A stretch of DNA of 64,000 nucleotides from Thioalkalivibrio thiocyanodenitrificans ARhD 1 (GCF_000378965.1 NZ_KB900536.1:321583-385582); one strand, 5' to 3'. Counted from the first letter of the stretch, positions 52,226-62,533 are shown. Numbers and translations: made by a program. The notes: generated from the letters alone by a model not told the origin.

Positions 52226-52703
52226 GGCTCAGGATCCCTTGTACCATGCGGATGTGTGGAATGCCGGCGTCCATGAAGACATCCCCGATCTCCCGGAATC
52301 CGGCGTTTCGATAGAACGCGCTCGCATGGCATTGCGCGTACAGTTCCACTTTATCCATGCCCAGTTCTTTTGCAAGTTCCACGGCGGCGGCGACCAGGGC
52401 CATGCCCACACCGCGTCCCCGCCACGCGGGAAGTACCGCCATGCGGCCGATCCGTCCGTCCGGGGACAGTCGCGCGGCACCAACGGGCTGACCGTCGCTG
52501 CTTCGGGCCAGCAGGTGCAGGCAGGCGATATCCATGCCGTCGCGTTCCAGTTCCAGGGGGACGCCCTGTTCCTCCACGAAAACCGGTTCACGCACGCTGC
52601 GCAGAGCCGGGGCATCCCGGGGCCACATGGCCTCGACCACATCAAAACCGGAGTACCCGGCGGGGCCGTTCTGCGAGGTTGTTGATGCCTGCTTGTGCGA
52701 CAT
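52188..52703 (-). CDS. GNAT-family N-acetyltransferase
   Basis: A 171-residue acetyltransferase resembling the ElaA/YjcF-type group. The N-terminal substrate strand contains LRSVREPVFVEEQGVPLELE; the acetyl-CoA loop is MAVLPAWRGRGVGMALVAAAV (RGRGVG); then ELYAQCHASAFYRNAGF with the conserved tyrosine, and VFMDAGIPHIRMVQ. I used the ATG at 52703; an ATG at 52724 is equally possible. It is coupled by a 38-base overlap to the downstream gene. The substrate is unknown. Confidence 0.85.
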   Translation of the reverse strand: MSHKQASTTSQNGPAGYSGFDVVEAMWPRDAPALRSVREPVFVEEQGVPLELERDGMDIACLHLLARSSDGQPVGAARLSPDGRIGRMAVLPAWRGRGVGMALVAAAVELAKELGMDKVELYAQCHASAFYRNAGFREIGDVFMDAGIPHIRMVQGILSHDRDSRTASDAD

Positions 52704-53169
52704 GCGGTTATCGTTTGCCTGCATGTTGGGCGAATGAGCCATCCTAGTCATCACGCGCCCCCGGCAACAGTGACCGGGATCAATGGAAGTGTTGGTTGCG
52801 CCGGATCCCGGTTCAGGAGGGACGGGGGGCTGCCTCGGCAACGCCTTCTTCGTGTCCAGTGCCACCTCCGTCCCGCAGACAGGTACACACCCGGCCGCCG
52901 GGCGTGTGCCCCTGTCCATTCGGGATCCATGGGATCGTGCATTGGCCTTCGGCGGGGTGCCTCCCGCCCCCCCTTCCGATGGCGTTGACCCTGGTGCGAG
53001 CCACGTATTTATGCGCAATCCGGTGGGCCCGGGTATGATCAGCGCCTGAGCCGGTTGCCGGGTGCGGCGGTCAGGTTGTGTGCCGGGCAACCCGGCTGAT
53101 CATGAGCGTGACCGGCAAGCGACCGTAGCGTCATGCCGCGATAGCATAGGCAGGGAAAGGAAAAAGCTG
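52704..53169. other. Divergent intergenic region between the GNAT gene and folE
   Basis: About 465 bases. Both flanking promoters should lie here. Open frames in it overlap on both strands and have no recognisable product. No further element seen. Confidence 0.5.
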
Positions 53170-53775
53170 ATGACCGACCACGATTGCCATAGCGACGACG
53201 ATGATCCCGCAACTGACTCGGAGCGGCGCATGGCCGAGGATTTCACCCGCATCATCCGGGGGATCGGGGAGGATCCGGCCCGCCACGGACTGTCGGGCAC
53301 GCCGCTTCGGGCGGCCCGGGCCATGGCCTACCTTACCCGGGGCTATGCACAGAGCCTTGAAGCGCTGGTCAACGGCGCACTGTTCGACACCGACAACGAT
53401 GAGATGGTGCTGGTCCGGGACATCGAGTTTTACTCCCTGTGCGAGCACCACCTGCTGCCCTTCCTGGGCAAGTGTCACGTGGCCTACCTCCCCAAGGGAC
53501 GGGTCATCGGATTGTCAAAGATCGCGCGCATCGTGGACATGTTCTCCCGCCGGCTGCAGATCCAGGAGACGCTCACCCGCCAGATCGCCGAGGCCATCGA
53601 GTCAGTGACGGATGCCCGCGGCGTGGCGGTGGTCATGGAGGCACGCCACCTGTGCATGATGATGCGCGGGGTCGAGAAGCAGAACGCCACCATGACCACG
53701 TCCATGATGCTGGGCACCTTCCGGGAGGACGCCCGGACCCGGGCGGAGTTCATGGGACTGCTGCGGGGCGGATGA
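53170..53775 (+). CDS. folE: GTP cyclohydrolase I
   Basis: A 201-residue enzyme making 7,8-dihydroneopterin triphosphate from GTP, the first step of folate (and pterin) synthesis. The zinc ligands are C91, H94 (LCEHHLLPF) and C162 (RHLCMMMRG); the 71-residue spacing equals that of E. coli Fol[19 protein letters not shown] and [15 protein letters not shown] are conserved. A purine-rich AGGAAAAAG precedes the ATG at 53170; an upstream in-frame extension is rejected. A strong shared terminator follows. Confidence 0.95.
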   Translation: MTDHDCHSDDDDPATDSERRMAEDFTRIIRGIGEDPARHGLSGTPLRAARAMAYLTRGYAQSLEALVNGALFDTDNDEMVLVRDIEFYSLCEHHLLPFLGKCHVAYLPKGRVIGLSKIARIVDMFSRRLQIQETLTRQIAEAIESVTDARGVAVVMEARHLCMMMRGVEKQNATMTTSMMLGTFREDARTRAEFMGLLRGG

Positions 53776-53825
53776 GGGGGCCAGGCACCGGCCGTACCCG
53801 GTGCGGACATTGCCATCCCGCCAAC

Positions 53826-53860
53826 GTAAAGAGGCCGCCGGCATCCGGCGGCCTCTTTAC
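53826..53860. terminator. Bidirectional hairpin terminator between folE and the DUF3365 gene
   Basis: A perfect 16-bp stem (53826-53841 with 53845-53860) and 3-base loop CAT. The arms begin GTAAAGAGG and end CCTCTTTAC, as in the palindrome at 13751-13788. It lies between convergent stop codons. Confidence 0.85.
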
Positions 53861-53886
53861 ATTGGACTTGAATGCGCTTTCCCGGG

Positions 53887-54447
53887 CTACATGGGCTGGC
53901 GCACGATGAAGGCACCCCGCAGGTCGCCGATCTCGTAACCCCGGGCGGCATCCTGCGGATACAGGCGCTTGAGCGCGTCTTCCACCGGCGTGGCAACCTG
54001 GGCCCCGTGGCAGTTCAGGCAGACTTCGCCCGTGGGGATTGCCTTCATGAAGCGGTATTCCTTCTCTTCGCCACGGATGTAGATGGCCTGTGTCTCGATG
54101 TGGGCCGGGTTCTCGCCGGCGGCGCGACGGGCGTCAAACTCTTCCAGGACCTGGCGTTCCCAGGCGTCCGGCTGGTTGTTCGGATTGCGGATCTTGAGGC
54201 TGGTGCGGCCGATCTCCACCCCCCGTTCCCGGGAGACCTGGCTGGCGATCTCGGGTGCGCGGTCGCTGCAGATTTCGATGGCCTGGACGGGGCCGCCGGC
54301 CTTCATGGCCGCCTGAAGCTCGCCCTGCAGGCTCTGGGCGAACTGCTGGATGGCGGCGCGGCTGGCCTGCAACTGCGGGCTGAGGTCCTGGGCGGCGACG
54401 GGAACGGCGGCCATGGCCAGCAGACTGATTGCAATGAATCGTTTCAT
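53887..54447 (-). CDS. Periplasmic DUF3365 haem-binding protein
   Basis: A 186-residue exported protein. The signal peptide is residues 1-19 (ISLLAMAAVPVAAQ), then a DUF3365 domain with one c-type haem site, CLNCH at 143-147, in TGEVCLNCHGAQV, preceded by the family stretch GRTSLKIRNPNNQPDAWE and followed by AARGYEIGDLRGAFIV. Such domains are often the sensory part of receptors; here the domain is free-standing. It is convergent with folE. Confidence 0.9.
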   Translation of the reverse strand: MKRFIAISLLAMAAVPVAAQDLSPQLQASRAAIQQFAQSLQGELQAAMKAGGPVQAIEICSDRAPEIASQVSRERGVEIGRTSLKIRNPNNQPDAWERQVLEEFDARRAAGENPAHIETQAIYIRGEEKEYRFMKAIPTGEVCLNCHGAQVATPVEDALKRLYPQDAARGYEIGDLRGAFIVRQPM

Positions 54448-54597
54448 GAGAGACTCCCTTGGTAGCGTGCTTTACGGGTTGACAGGCTGGATTACGGCAT
54501 GTAATCCGCCGCCTCCTCAGTGACATGGTCACCGAGGGAGACACACATTCGCGTGGACGAGCATAGCCCCCTCATCCCCCGCATTACCTGACCGGCG

Positions 54598-55143
54598 TCA
54601 TGTCCTTTGACGAATCAGCACGTAGACGGCGCCCGTCCCCCCATCGGCGGGCCGTGCCGAGCAGTAGGCGAGCACTTCGTCGCGCTGGGATAGCCAGTGC
54701 GCGACGTGGGACTTGAGGACGGGGCCGCGATTGGAGGAACGCAGGCCCTTGCCGTGAATGATGCGCACGCAGCGCCAGCGGGCCTGCCGGGCATCCGCCA
54801 GGAACCGCGCCAGGGCCTGGCGCGCCTCGACGGTGGTCATGCCGTGCAGGTCCAGTTCCGCGCCGATACGGTACTGGCCCCGCCGCAGCTTGCGGTAGAC
54901 GCTGCGTTGCAGGCCGGTGCGTGCGAACTGGAGTTCATCGCCGGGCTGAACGTCGGTGCCGCCGAAGGGGTCCGACATCAGGTCGCGCAGCACCTCCCGG
55001 TCGGCGGCCTCGGACTGGCGCGGCCGGGGCGCGGGGGCACGGGCGCGTCCCGCATGGCGGTCCTGGGGCAGGCGCCGCACCGGCCCGACGGCGGCACGGA
55101 ACAGGGTGGTGTCATCATCGTCCGGCGGGGTGTCATGAGCCAT
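54598..55143 (-). CDS. Smr-domain protein
   Basis: A 181-residue protein with a C-terminal Smr domain (about 95-178): ELDLHGMTTVEARQALARFL is the DLHG motif, and CVRIIHGKGLRSS is the HGxG motif that is essential for the nicking activity of Smr proteins. The N-terminal 90 residues are charged and unstructured, with RQSEAADREVLRDLMSDPF. It matches SmrA/YdaL-type proteins, which lie beside folE or surE in related genomes. It is divergent from surE, with the start at 55143. Confidence 0.9.
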   Translation of the reverse strand: MAHDTPPDDDDTTLFRAAVGPVRRLPQDRHAGRARAPAPRPRQSEAADREVLRDLMSDPFGGTDVQPGDELQFARTGLQRSVYRKLRRGQYRIGAELDLHGMTTVEARQALARFLADARQARWRCVRIIHGKGLRSSNRGPVLKSHVAHWLSQRDEVLAYCSARPADGGTGAVYVLIRQRT

Positions 55144-55281
55144 GGGGATGGCCTCCGGTAGATTGCGGTGTCCCTGGCGCGCACAAACCCGGATGAGGGG
55201 GCCGTATCGGGGGACAGACAGGTCTGCGATTACCGCGGGCTTTCAAGTATATTACCCGTCATGCCGCGAACCCGCCCACCG

Positions 55282-56037
55282 ATGCGCATCCTGCTGAGCA
55301 ACGACGATGGCGTGCACGCTCCCGGACTGCAATGTCTCGCGGCGGCCCTGCGCACCGTGGCAGAGGTGTTCGTGGTGGCCCCCGACCGGGACCGCAGCGG
55401 AGCGAGCAACTCCCTGACCCTGGCGCGCCCCCTGCGGGCCACGCGCCTGGACAATGGTGACGTACGCGTGGACGGCACCCCCACGGACTGTGTTCACCTG
55501 GCCATTACCGGGCTGCTGGAGGAGGAGCCGGACATCGTGATCTCCGGTATCAATTCCGGCGCCAATCTGGGGGATGACGTGCTTTACTCCGGCACGGTGG
55601 CGGCCGCCATGGAGGGGCGTTTTCTGGGCCTGCCGGCGATTGCCGTATCCCTCAACAGCCACGAGGGAAAGCACTACGATTCCGCGGCCAGGGGTGTGCT
55701 GGACCTGCTGCGCCGCCTGGGACACATGCCCCTGCCGGCCAACACCATTCTCAATGTCAACGTGCCGCACCTGCCCTGGAACGAGATCCGCGGGTTTCAG
55801 GCCACGCGCCTGGGCCATCGGCACAAGTCGGAGCCGGTGGTCCGGAGCCAGGATCCGCGCGGCAGACCGATCTACTGGGTGGGCCCGGCGGGCCCCGAAC
55901 AGGACAGCGGGCCCGGCACGGATTTTCACGCCGTGCGATCCGGGTTCGTGTCGGTCACACCCATCCAGGTGGACCTGACCCGCTACGATGCCATCGACAC
56001 GGTGGCCAACTGGCTCTCGGAAGGGGGCGGTGAGTGA
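55282..56037 (+). CDS. surE: 5'/3'-nucleotidase SurE
   Basis: A 251-residue metal-dependent survival phosphatase. The N-terminal [15 protein letters not shown] contains the metal-binding DD, and the further motifs [45 protein letters not shown] and [12 protein letters not shown] are conserved. The ATG at 55282 is the canonical family start; one at 55261 is in frame. Neither has a strong ribosome-binding site. The stop overlaps the pcm start. This is the first gene of the conserved surE-pcm-yqaA-nlpD-rpoS cluster. Confidence 0.95.
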   Translation: MRILLSNDDGVHAPGLQCLAAALRTVAEVFVVAPDRDRSGASNSLTLARPLRATRLDNGDVRVDGTPTDCVHLAITGLLEEEPDIVISGINSGANLGDDVLYSGTVAAAMEGRFLGLPAIAVSLNSHEGKHYDSAARGVLDLLRRLGHMPLPANTILNVNVPHLPWNEIRGFQATRLGHRHKSEPVVRSQDPRGRPIYWVGPAGPEQDSGPGTDFHAVRSGFVSVTPIQVDLTRYDAIDTVANWLSEGGGE

Positions 56038-56702
56038 ACAGCACGCACACGACCGGCATCGGCATGACGTCCCAGCGTACGCGGGACCGTCTGGTACGCC
56101 AGCTGGAAGAGGCCGGCATACGCAACCGGCGCGTGCTCGACGTGATCGCGAACACGCCGCGGCACCTGTTCGTGGATGAGGCCCTGGCCAGCCGGGCCTA
56201 CGAGAATACCGCGCTGCCCATCGGCTTCGGGCAGACCATCTCGCAGCCCTATGTGGTGGCGCGCATGACCGAAGCGGTGCTCGAGGGGGGGGTGCGCAGA
56301 AGGGTCCTGGAGGTGGGCACCGGTTCCGGATACCAGGCAGCCGTGCTGGCGCAGCTGGTGGAGCGGGTGTACAGCGTGGAGCGCATTCACGGATTGCAGC
56401 GCCAGGCGCGGGAGGTCTGCAGCGCCCTGCGCATCCGAAATGTCAGTCTCAGGCACAGCGACGGGATCTGTGGCTGGCCGGAGCAGGCTCCCTTCGATGC
56501 CATCGTACTGACCGCCGCGCCGCGGGAAGTGCCGGAGGCACTGCTTCAGCAGCTTGCGCCGGGCGGTGTGCTGGTGGCCCCTGTGGGCGGGGATGGGGGC
56601 AGCCAGGCCCTGGTGCGGATCACACGGCATTCGGATGTGTTTGAACAGCAGTTTCTGGAGTCGGTGAGTTTCGTGCCGATGCTGCCGGGAACGTCCAGGT
56701 GA
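56034..56702 (+). CDS. pcm: Protein-L-isoaspartate O-methyltransferase
   Basis: A 222-residue methyltransferase repairing isoaspartyl residues. Conserved pieces are [36 protein letters not shown], motif [16 protein letters not shown], and [20 protein letters not shown]. It starts with GTG at 56034, overlapping the surE stop (GTGA); an ATG at 56064 is an alternative. The last four bases overlap the yqaA start, giving three coupled genes. Confidence 0.95.
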   Translation: MNSTHTTGIGMTSQRTRDRLVRQLEEAGIRNRRVLDVIANTPRHLFVDEALASRAYENTALPIGFGQTISQPYVVARMTEAVLEGGVRRRVLEVGTGSGYQAAVLAQLVERVYSVERIHGLQRQAREVCSALRIRNVSLRHSDGICGWPEQAPFDAIVLTAAPREVPEALLQQLAPGGVLVAPVGGDGGSQALVRITRHSDVFEQQFLESVSFVPMLPGTSR

Positions 56703-57286
56703 AGCTGTTCGAACCGCTCTATGATCGGGTCATGCAGTGGTCGCGTCATCGGCACGCCCCCCGCTATCTGGCGGCCCTGTCGTTCGCGGAATCCTCCTTC
56801 TTCCCGGTACCGCCCGACGTGATGCTCGCGCCCATGGCCGCCGCCCGACCGGATCGAAGCGTACGGCTGGCCTTCATCACCACCGTGTTTTCCGTGCTTG
56901 GGGGCGTGCTGGGCTACCTGATCGGGTGGCTGGCCTTCGGGCTGGTGGAGCCGTGGGTGGTATCGGCCGGTTATGGAGACCGCCTGGAGACCGCCCGGGC
57001 GTGGTTCGATATCTGGGGGGTCTGGGTGGTGCTCATAGCCGGCTTCTCACCGGTGCCCTACAAGCTGTTCACCATTACGGCGGGGGCCCTTTCCATGGCC
57101 CTGCTGCCCTTTGTGATCGCCTCGTTCATCGGCCGGGGGGCGCGGTTCTTCGCCGTGGCGCTCCTGATCGGCTGGCTTGGACCCCGGGTGGAGCGCCAGC
57201 TGCGCCCCTACATGGAGTGGCTGGGGTGGTTCACCGTGCTGCTGCTGGCGGTGGCGGCAGTCATTTACCAGATGCAGGGGAGATGA
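56699..57286 (+). CDS. yqaA: YqaA-family membrane protein (DedA/SNARE-associated type)
   Basis: A 195-residue inner-membrane protein. The N-terminal [20 protein letters not shown] and ISWLAFG-like helices, then [18 protein letters not shown] and a C-terminal membrane segment, match the YqaA/DedA (VTT-domain) family; FSPVPYK is a hallmark. It starts with GTG overlapping the pcm stop, and its end overlaps the nlpD start (ATGA). In related genomes it lies in the same place. DedA-family members take part in lipid-carrier recycling; the substrate of YqaA is unknown. Confidence 0.9.
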   Translation: MKLFEPLYDRVMQWSRHRHAPRYLAALSFAESSFFPVPPDVMLAPMAAARPDRSVRLAFITTVFSVLGGVLGYLIGWLAFGLVEPWVVSAGYGDRLETARAWFDIWGVWVVLIAGFSPVPYKLFTITAGALSMALLPFVIASFIGRGARFFAVALLIGWLGPRVERQLRPYMEWLGWFTVLLLAVAAVIYQMQGR

Positions 57287-58068
57287 CGGTCTGGCGCGCT
57301 GTTGTGCTCGTGTCCATCTTGGTGGCCCTGCTGGCGGGTTGCGCGGCCCCACGGTCCACTGACACGGGGTTTCGCACCGGTTACTACACGGTGCGCGCCA
57401 ACGATACCTTGTATTCCATCGCATGGCGGTACGGCGTGGACTGGCAGAGCCTTGCCCGCTGGAATGGAATTTCGGAACCCTACACCATTCGTCCGGGGCA
57501 GCGGCTGCGGATGAATCCGCCGCCCGGCGCCACGGTGGCGACGACACCTCCGCCACCGGCGCGTACGCAGAGGTCATCGACGCCCCCGCAAGGTACTGCC
57601 CCCCGTCCTCCCACCCGATCGGCAGAGCCCGCACGCAGCGTCCCCGCGCCGCGACAGACCGCGCCCGCGAGTCCGCCTCCCGCCGCGGCCGCAACCGGCA
57701 TCCGCTGGCAGTGGCCCGCCGACGGACAGGTGATCCGCACGTTTCCCACCGGTGATACCGGCAAGCGAGGCATAGGAATTGCCGGCACGCGTGGACAACC
57801 GGTGAGGGCGGCGGCAGCGGGCCGCGTGGTCTACAGCGGAAGTGGACTTGTCGGATATGGTCGGCTTATCATCGTGAAGCACGACGAGAACTTCCTAAGC
57901 GCTTACGCGCACAATGAAAAACTGCTGGTCAACGAAGGGATGGACGTGGCCGGCGGACAGCAGATTGCGCAGCTTGGTGATACGGGGACCGATCGCCTCA
58001 TGCTGCACTTCGAGATCAGGTACGACGGCAGGCCTGTAGACCCGATGCGGTACCTGCCGAGGCGATAA
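57283..58068 (+). CDS. nlpD: Murein hydrolase activator NlpD
   Basis: A 261-residue outer-membrane lipoprotein. The signal peptide ends in the lipobox LLAGC (C near residue 20). A LysM domain (about 34-78) begins [19 protein letters not shown] Pro/Ala/Thr-rich linker (about 80-150) precedes a C-terminal LytM/M23-like domain with [20 protein letters not shown] and [16 protein letters not shown]. The zinc-binding histidine of active M23 peptidases is replaced near KRGIGIAG, so it is a regulator of amidase AmiC, not an enzyme. It overlaps yqaA by four bases. Confidence 0.94.
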   Translation: MTVWRAVVLVSILVALLAGCAAPRSTDTGFRTGYYTVRANDTLYSIAWRYGVDWQSLARWNGISEPYTIRPGQRLRMNPPPGATVATTPPPPARTQRSSTPPQGTAPRPPTRSAEPARSVPAPRQTAPASPPPAAAATGIRWQWPADGQVIRTFPTGDTGKRGIGIAGTRGQPVRAAAAGRVVYSGSGLVGYGRLIIVKHDENFLSAYAHNEKLLVNEGMDVAGGQQIAQLGDTGTDRLMLHFEIRYDGRPVDPMRYLPRR

Positions 58069-58102
58069 AACGGGGAACGATGAAACCCCAGCTGGAGGTG
58101 AC

Positions 58103-59158
58103 ATGCCAAAGCGGCGAAGGGTCGAACCCGATTCCGACGTGGCGGAGGAAGTGCTCAAGGAAGAGGAGCCCGTCCTGGCGGGCAAGGTCGATGCAGACGA
58201 GTCCGGGGCCAATCTCCTGGACAGCGAGGAAACCGTGCTGGACACGGACGCTGCGGATGACGACGAGGACGATGGTGCGGATGCGAAGGCGAAGGTCTAC
58301 GCCGCGGGCGACGTCCCCAAGGGAGAGCTGGACGCCACCCGCCTGTACCTGAACGAGATCGAATTCCGGCCCCTCCTGACCCCGGAGGAGGAAGTCCACT
58401 ACGCGCGCCTTGCGCAGAAGGGGGACGAGTCCGGCCGCCGCAAGATGATCGAATGCAATCTGCGCCTGGTGGTGAAGATTGCACGCCGCTACATGAACCG
58501 GGGCCTTGCCCTGCTGGACCTCATCGAAGAGGGCAACCTGGGCCTGATCCGCGCCGTGGAAAAGTTCGATCCCGAACGCGGCTTCCGCTTCTCCACATAT
58601 GCGACATGGTGGATCCGCCAGACCATCGAGCGGGCCCTGATGAATCAGACCCGTACCATCCGCCTCCCCATTCATGTCATCAAGGAACTCAACGTCTACC
58701 TGCGCACGGCCCGCAAGCTTGCCCAGGAACTGGATCATGAACCGACCGCCGAAGAGGTGGCCCGCCACCTGGACCGCCCGGTGGCGGACGTGAAGAGGAT
58801 CCTGGCGCTCTCCGAGCGGGTGACCTCCGTGGACCTGCCGATAGGCAAGGATGGAGAACGGGCCCTGCTGGACGTGATCCCCGATGAACACACCCCGGAG
58901 CCCTCGATACTCATCCAGGACGAGGATGTCGTGCAGTTTGTGGACGAATGGTTGCTGGAACTGGACGACAAGCAGCGCGAGGTGATCGTGCGCCGGTTCG
59001 GACTGCACGGTTATGAGCGCTGCACCCTGGAACAGGTCGGTGCCGAACTGGGCGTCACCCGGGAGCGGGTGCGACAGATCCAGATGGATGCATTGAAGCG
59101 CCTGCGCAAGATCCTGGAGAGCAGAGGGTTTTCGGAAGAGGCACTCTTGCAGGGGTAG
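58103..59158 (+). CDS. rpoS: RNA polymerase sigma factor RpoS
   Basis: A 351-residue stationary-phase sigma factor. After an acidic N terminus of about 70 residues (longer than usual, rich in D and E), region 1.2 has [22 protein letters not shown]; region 2 has [20 protein letters not shown] and [35 protein letters not shown]; region 3 follows; region 4 has [20 protein letters not shown] and [15 protein letters not shown]. It lies 34 bases after nlpD, and in relatives its main promoter is inside nlpD. A long heptamer repeat element begins 5 bases after the stop. Confidence 0.96.
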   Translation: MPKRRRVEPDSDVAEEVLKEEEPVLAGKVDADESGANLLDSEETVLDTDAADDDEDDGADAKAKVYAAGDVPKGELDATRLYLNEIEFRPLLTPEEEVHYARLAQKGDESGRRKMIECNLRLVVKIARRYMNRGLALLDLIEEGNLGLIRAVEKFDPERGFRFSTYATWWIRQTIERALMNQTRTIRLPIHVIKELNVYLRTARKLAQELDHEPTAEEVARHLDRPVADVKRILALSERVTSVDLPIGKDGERALLDVIPDEHTPEPSILIQDEDVVQFVDEWLLELDDKQREVIVRRFGLHGYERCTLEQVGAELGVTRERVRQIQMDALKRLRKILESRGFSEEALLQG

Positions 59159-59162
59159 GAGC

Positions 59163-59374
59163 GATTCAGAGTTCAAGGTTCAAAGTTCAAAGTTCAAAGG
59201 GTGAATGGCATCATCTCGTTGAACCTTGAACCTTGAACCTTGAACCTTGAACCTTGAACCTTGAACCTTGAACCTTGAACCTTGAACCTTGAACCTTGAA
59301 CCTTGAACCTTGAACCTTGAACCTTGAACCTTGAACTTTGAACCTTGAACCTTGAACCTTGAACCTCCAATCGC
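59163..59374. repeat. Inverted-arm repeat element with 21 TTGAACC heptamers
   Basis: The right arm (59219-59365) is 21 tandem heptamers TTGAACC with one TTGAACT variant. The left arm (59163-59199) is GATTCAGAG then complementary AAGGTTC/AAAGTTC units. The core is a mere ~20 bases, and the element lacks the GC-rich hairpin seen in others. It occupies the space between the convergent rpoS and Mth938-like genes, ending 2 bases before the latter's stop. Confidence 0.92.
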
Positions 59375-59376
59375 CT

Positions 59377-59748
59377 TCAAATCATCAACAGCGCCGCCGC
59401 CACGGGCCGTCCCTCGGCCATGATGATATTGTATGTCCTGCAGGCGGCGCCGGTGTCCATGACCTCGAAGCCGATGGAGCGGCTGCGGAAGGCTGCCAGT
59501 ATCTCCCGGGGCGGGAAACGCTGACTGGCGCCGGTGCCCAGGATCACGATCTCCGGCGGATCCTCCAGCACGGAGCAAAAGCACGCCAGATCCAGTTCCT
59601 CGAACCGCTCGGGGGCCCAGGCCGTGTCCAGCGTTTCCGGTGTCACGATCAGGCTGGTGGTATGAGGCGTCTCATTGATCCGCACCATGCCCGGCCCGTA
59701 GCCGGTGATCAGATGGGTGGCGGTGCCGAAGTCCTCGGTCATCTTCAT
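59377..59748 (-). CDS. Mth938/NDUFAF3-like domain protein
   Basis: A 123-residue protein of the DUF498 (Mth938-like) family. MKMTEDFGTATHLITGYGPG at the start, SLIVTPETL, DPPEIVILGTGASQRFPP and MDTGAACRTYNIIMAEGRPVAAALL form the conserved fold; GTG and the NxxxxEGR end are diagnostic. The human relative NDUFAF3 acts in complex I assembly; the bacterial role is unknown. The ATG at 59748 was chosen, with an equivalent ATG two codons on. It is convergent with rpoS. Confidence 0.9.
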   Translation of the reverse strand: MKMTEDFGTATHLITGYGPGMVRINETPHTTSLIVTPETLDTAWAPERFEELDLACFCSVLEDPPEIVILGTGASQRFPPREILAAFRSRSIGFEVMDTGAACRTYNIIMAEGRPVAAALLMI

Positions 59749-59966
59749 GGGGTGAGCCCGTACAGCGTGCCGGATGCGGATCAAGCTACCCCTGACACAC
59801 CCGGCTTCGCAAGGGCGGGGCATCCATCACGGTTTTCGGGTCTCTCGGGGCCCGGTTACATTGACAGCCCAATCACCCCGAAGTAACTTTGCCAGTTTAC
59901 CCGCGCACGCCGCCTGACGGGCGGCGCGGGACCTTCGTTGAACCACCAGCCCCGGCGAAAACACCC

Positions 59967-61169
59967 GTGATCGATGAATTTCCCAGAATCAAGCGCCTGC
60001 CGCCCTACGTTTTCAATATTGTCAATGACCTGAAGGCCAAGGCCCGGGCCCGTGGCGAGGACATCATCGATTTCGGGATGGGCAACCCGGATCAACCGAC
60101 GCCAAAGCATATTGTCGACAAACTGGTGGAGGTGGCGCAGCGCGATGACACCCATCGCTACTCCATGTCCAGGGGCATCCCGCGTCTGCGCCGTGCCGTC
60201 ACACGCTGGTACAAGGACCGCTTCGATGTGGACCTGGATCCGGAGACCGAGGCCATCGTCACGATCGGATCCAAAGAGGGTCTGGCGCACCTGTCGCTGG
60301 CCATACTGGGCCCCGGTGACGCGGTGCTGGTGCCGAATCCGGCTTACCCCATCCATCCTTACGGCTGCGTCATCGCCGGCGCGGACATCCGGCATGTTCC
60401 GCTGACCCCGGGTGTGGATTTCTTCGCGGAACTGGAGAAGGCCATTCAGGACAGCTGGCCCCGCCCCAAGATGCTGGTGCTGAGCTTTCCGGCCAATCCC
60501 ACGACCCAGTGCGTCGAGCCGGGCTTCTTCGAGAAGGTGGTGGACATCGCAAGGGAATACGGTATCTGGGTGGTGCACGACCTGGCCTACGCGGAGATCG
60601 TGTTCGATGGTTACCGGGCGCCTTCCATCCTGCAGGTCCCGGGCGCCCGGGACGTGGCGGTGGAGTTCTACAGCCTGTCCAAGAGCTATAACATGCCCGG
60701 CTGGCGCGTGGGCTTCATGTGCGGCAACAAGACCCTGATCGCGGCCCTGGGGCGCATCAAGTCCTACCTGGACTACGGGATGTTTACGCCCATCCAGGTG
60801 GCCGCCATCGCCGCGCTGGAAGGTCCCCAGGAATGCGTGGATGAGATCCGGCAGGTCTACACGCGGCGTCGCGATGTGCTCTGCGATGGGCTCAGTGCCT
60901 TGGGGTGGGCCGTGGAGAAACCCAAGGCCACCATGTTCGTATGGGCGCCGATTCCGGAGCAGTATGCCCATCTGGGCTCGCTGGAGTTCAGCAAGAAACT
61001 TCTCAGGGATGCCAAGGTCGCCGTCTCTCCGGGCATCGGTTTCGGCAGTTACGGAGACAGCCATGTGCGTTTCGCCCTGATCGAGAACGAGCATCGTACG
61101 CGCCAGGCGATCCGCGGCATCAAGGCCATGTTCCGGGACGACAGCCGGGAAGCCGGCACCGGCGGCTGA
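59967..61169 (+). CDS. alaC: Alanine transaminase AlaC-like aminotransferase
   Basis: A 400-residue PLP-dependent class I aminotransferase. The sequence is colinear with E. coli Ala[19 protein letters not shown] at the start, [61 protein letters not shown], the PLP lysine K239 in [16 protein letters not shown], and [11 protein letters not shown] near the end. GTG at 59967 gives the family N terminus (VIDEFPRI); an in-frame extension to 59889 is proline-rich. It is in line with hom, 43 bases away; the order alaC-hom-thrC is common, tying alanine and threonine synthesis. Confidence 0.95.
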   Translation: MIDEFPRIKRLPPYVFNIVNDLKAKARARGEDIIDFGMGNPDQPTPKHIVDKLVEVAQRDDTHRYSMSRGIPRLRRAVTRWYKDRFDVDLDPETEAIVTIGSKEGLAHLSLAILGPGDAVLVPNPAYPIHPYGCVIAGADIRHVPLTPGVDFFAELEKAIQDSWPRPKMLVLSFPANPTTQCVEPGFFEKVVDIAREYGIWVVHDLAYAEIVFDGYRAPSILQVPGARDVAVEFYSLSKSYNMPGWRVGFMCGNKTLIAALGRIKSYLDYGMFTPIQVAAIAALEGPQECVDEIRQVYTRRRDVLCDGLSALGWAVEKPKATMFVWAPIPEQYAHLGSLEFSKKLLRDAKVAVSPGIGFGSYGDSHVRFALIENEHRTRQAIRGIKAMFRDDSREAGTGG

Positions 61170-61212
61170 GCGCCGATGGCCCGACGAAAAATCACATGCT
61201 CGAGGAACTTAC

Positions 61213-62523
61213 GTGAAACCGGTTAATGTCGGCCTGCTGGGCCTGGGCACCGTGGGGTGCGGTGCGATCAATGTACTGGCCCGCAACGGTGACGAGATCG
61301 CGCGCCGCGCGGGACGGGGCATCGAGGTGGTCGCGGCCTCCGCCCGGGATCTGGAGCGGCCCCGTGAATGCAGCCTCGACAGGATCCGCCTTCACGCCGA
61401 CCCGTTCGATGTGGTCAACGATCCGCAGGTGCAGATCGTGGTGGAACTGATCGGGGGCACAAGCCCTGCCCGGGAGCTGGTGCTGGCGGCCATCGAGCAG
61501 GGCAAGCACGTGGTCACCGCCAACAAGGCGCTCATCGCCCTGCACGGCAACGAGATCTTTGCCGCCGCCCAGGCGCGCGGGGTGATGGTGGCGTTCGAGG
61601 CGGCCGTGGCCGGCGGAATTCCCATCATCAAGGCGATTCGCGAGGGGCTATCCGGCAATCGCATCCTGTGGCTTGCCGGCATCATCAACGGCACCGGCAA
61701 CTTTATTCTCACGGAGATGCGCGACAAGGGCCGCGAGTTTGCCGACGTGCTCGCCGAGGCACAGCGCCTGGGGTACGCCGAGGCCGATCCCACGTTCGAC
61801 GTGGAAGGCATCGACGCCGCTCACAAGCTCACCATCCTGGCTTCCATCGCCTTCGGAATCCCGCTGCAGTTCGACAAGGTCTACACGGAAGGCATCGCCC
61901 GCATCACCCGGGAGGACGTGGCCTACGCCGCCGAGCTGGGTTATCGCATCAAGCACCTGGGGATTGCGCGCCAGAGCGAGCAGGGCATCGAACTGCGGGT
62001 GCATCCCACCCTCATTCCGCATCGCCGCCTGATCGCCAATGTGGACGGAGTGATGAACGCCGTGCTGGTGATGGGTGATGCCGTGGGTCCGACGCTCTAC
62101 TACGGTGCCGGTGCCGGCGCCGAGCCCACCGCTTCCGCCGTGGTGGCGGACCTGGTGGACGTGGTGCGGGCGCTCACGTCCGATCCGGAGAACCGGGTAC
62201 CGCACCTGGCCTTCCAGGCGGATGCGCTGTCCGACACGGCCGTGCTGTCCATGGAAGAGGTACAAACGGCGTTCTACCTGCGTCTGCGGGTACAGGACAG
62301 GCCCGGCGTGCTGGCGGATATCACCCGCATCCTGGGCGATCAGGACATCAGTCTGGAGGCTGTACTGCAGCGCGAGCCCGACGAGGCCGCCGCCGAGGCC
62401 AGTGTCATTCTGCTCACGCACAAGGTGCGCGAGGGCAACATGAACAAGGCCATCGAGGCCATCCAGCGGCTGGAGACCGTGATCGCCCCGGTGATCCGCA
62501 TCCGGCTGGAGAGCCTGAAGTAA
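61213..62523 (+). CDS. hom: Homoserine dehydrogenase
   Basis: A 436-residue enzyme reducing aspartate semialdehyde to homoserine. NAD(P)-binding VGLLGLGTVGCG is at residues 4-15, followed by KHVVTANKALIA, GGIPIIKAIREGL, GTGNFILTEM, DPTFDVEGIDAAHKL and a C-terminal ACT domain (about 350-430, with DRPGVLADITRILGDQDISLE) for feedback by threonine. It starts with GTG at 61213, preceded by GAGGAACTTAC. It lies upstream of thrC with a repeat element between. Confidence 0.96.
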   Translation: MKPVNVGLLGLGTVGCGAINVLARNGDEIARRAGRGIEVVAASARDLERPRECSLDRIRLHADPFDVVNDPQVQIVVELIGGTSPARELVLAAIEQGKHVVTANKALIALHGNEIFAAAQARGVMVAFEAAVAGGIPIIKAIREGLSGNRILWLAGIINGTGNFILTEMRDKGREFADVLAEAQRLGYAEADPTFDVEGIDAAHKLTILASIAFGIPLQFDKVYTEGIARITREDVAYAAELGYRIKHLGIARQSEQGIELRVHPTLIPHRRLIANVDGVMNAVLVMGDAVGPTLYYGAGAGAEPTASAVVADLVDVVRALTSDPENRVPHLAFQADALSDTAVLSMEEVQTAFYLRLRVQDRPGVLADITRILGDQDISLEAVLQREPDEAAAEASVILLTHKVREGNMNKAIEAIQRLETVIAPVIRIRLESLK

Positions 62524-62533
62524 ACCCTAAACC

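Noticed and set aside
52783-53049. Small plus-strand frames between the GNAT gene and folE
   Set aside because: Overlapping frames on both strands, proline and glycine rich, no recognisable product; likely non-coding.
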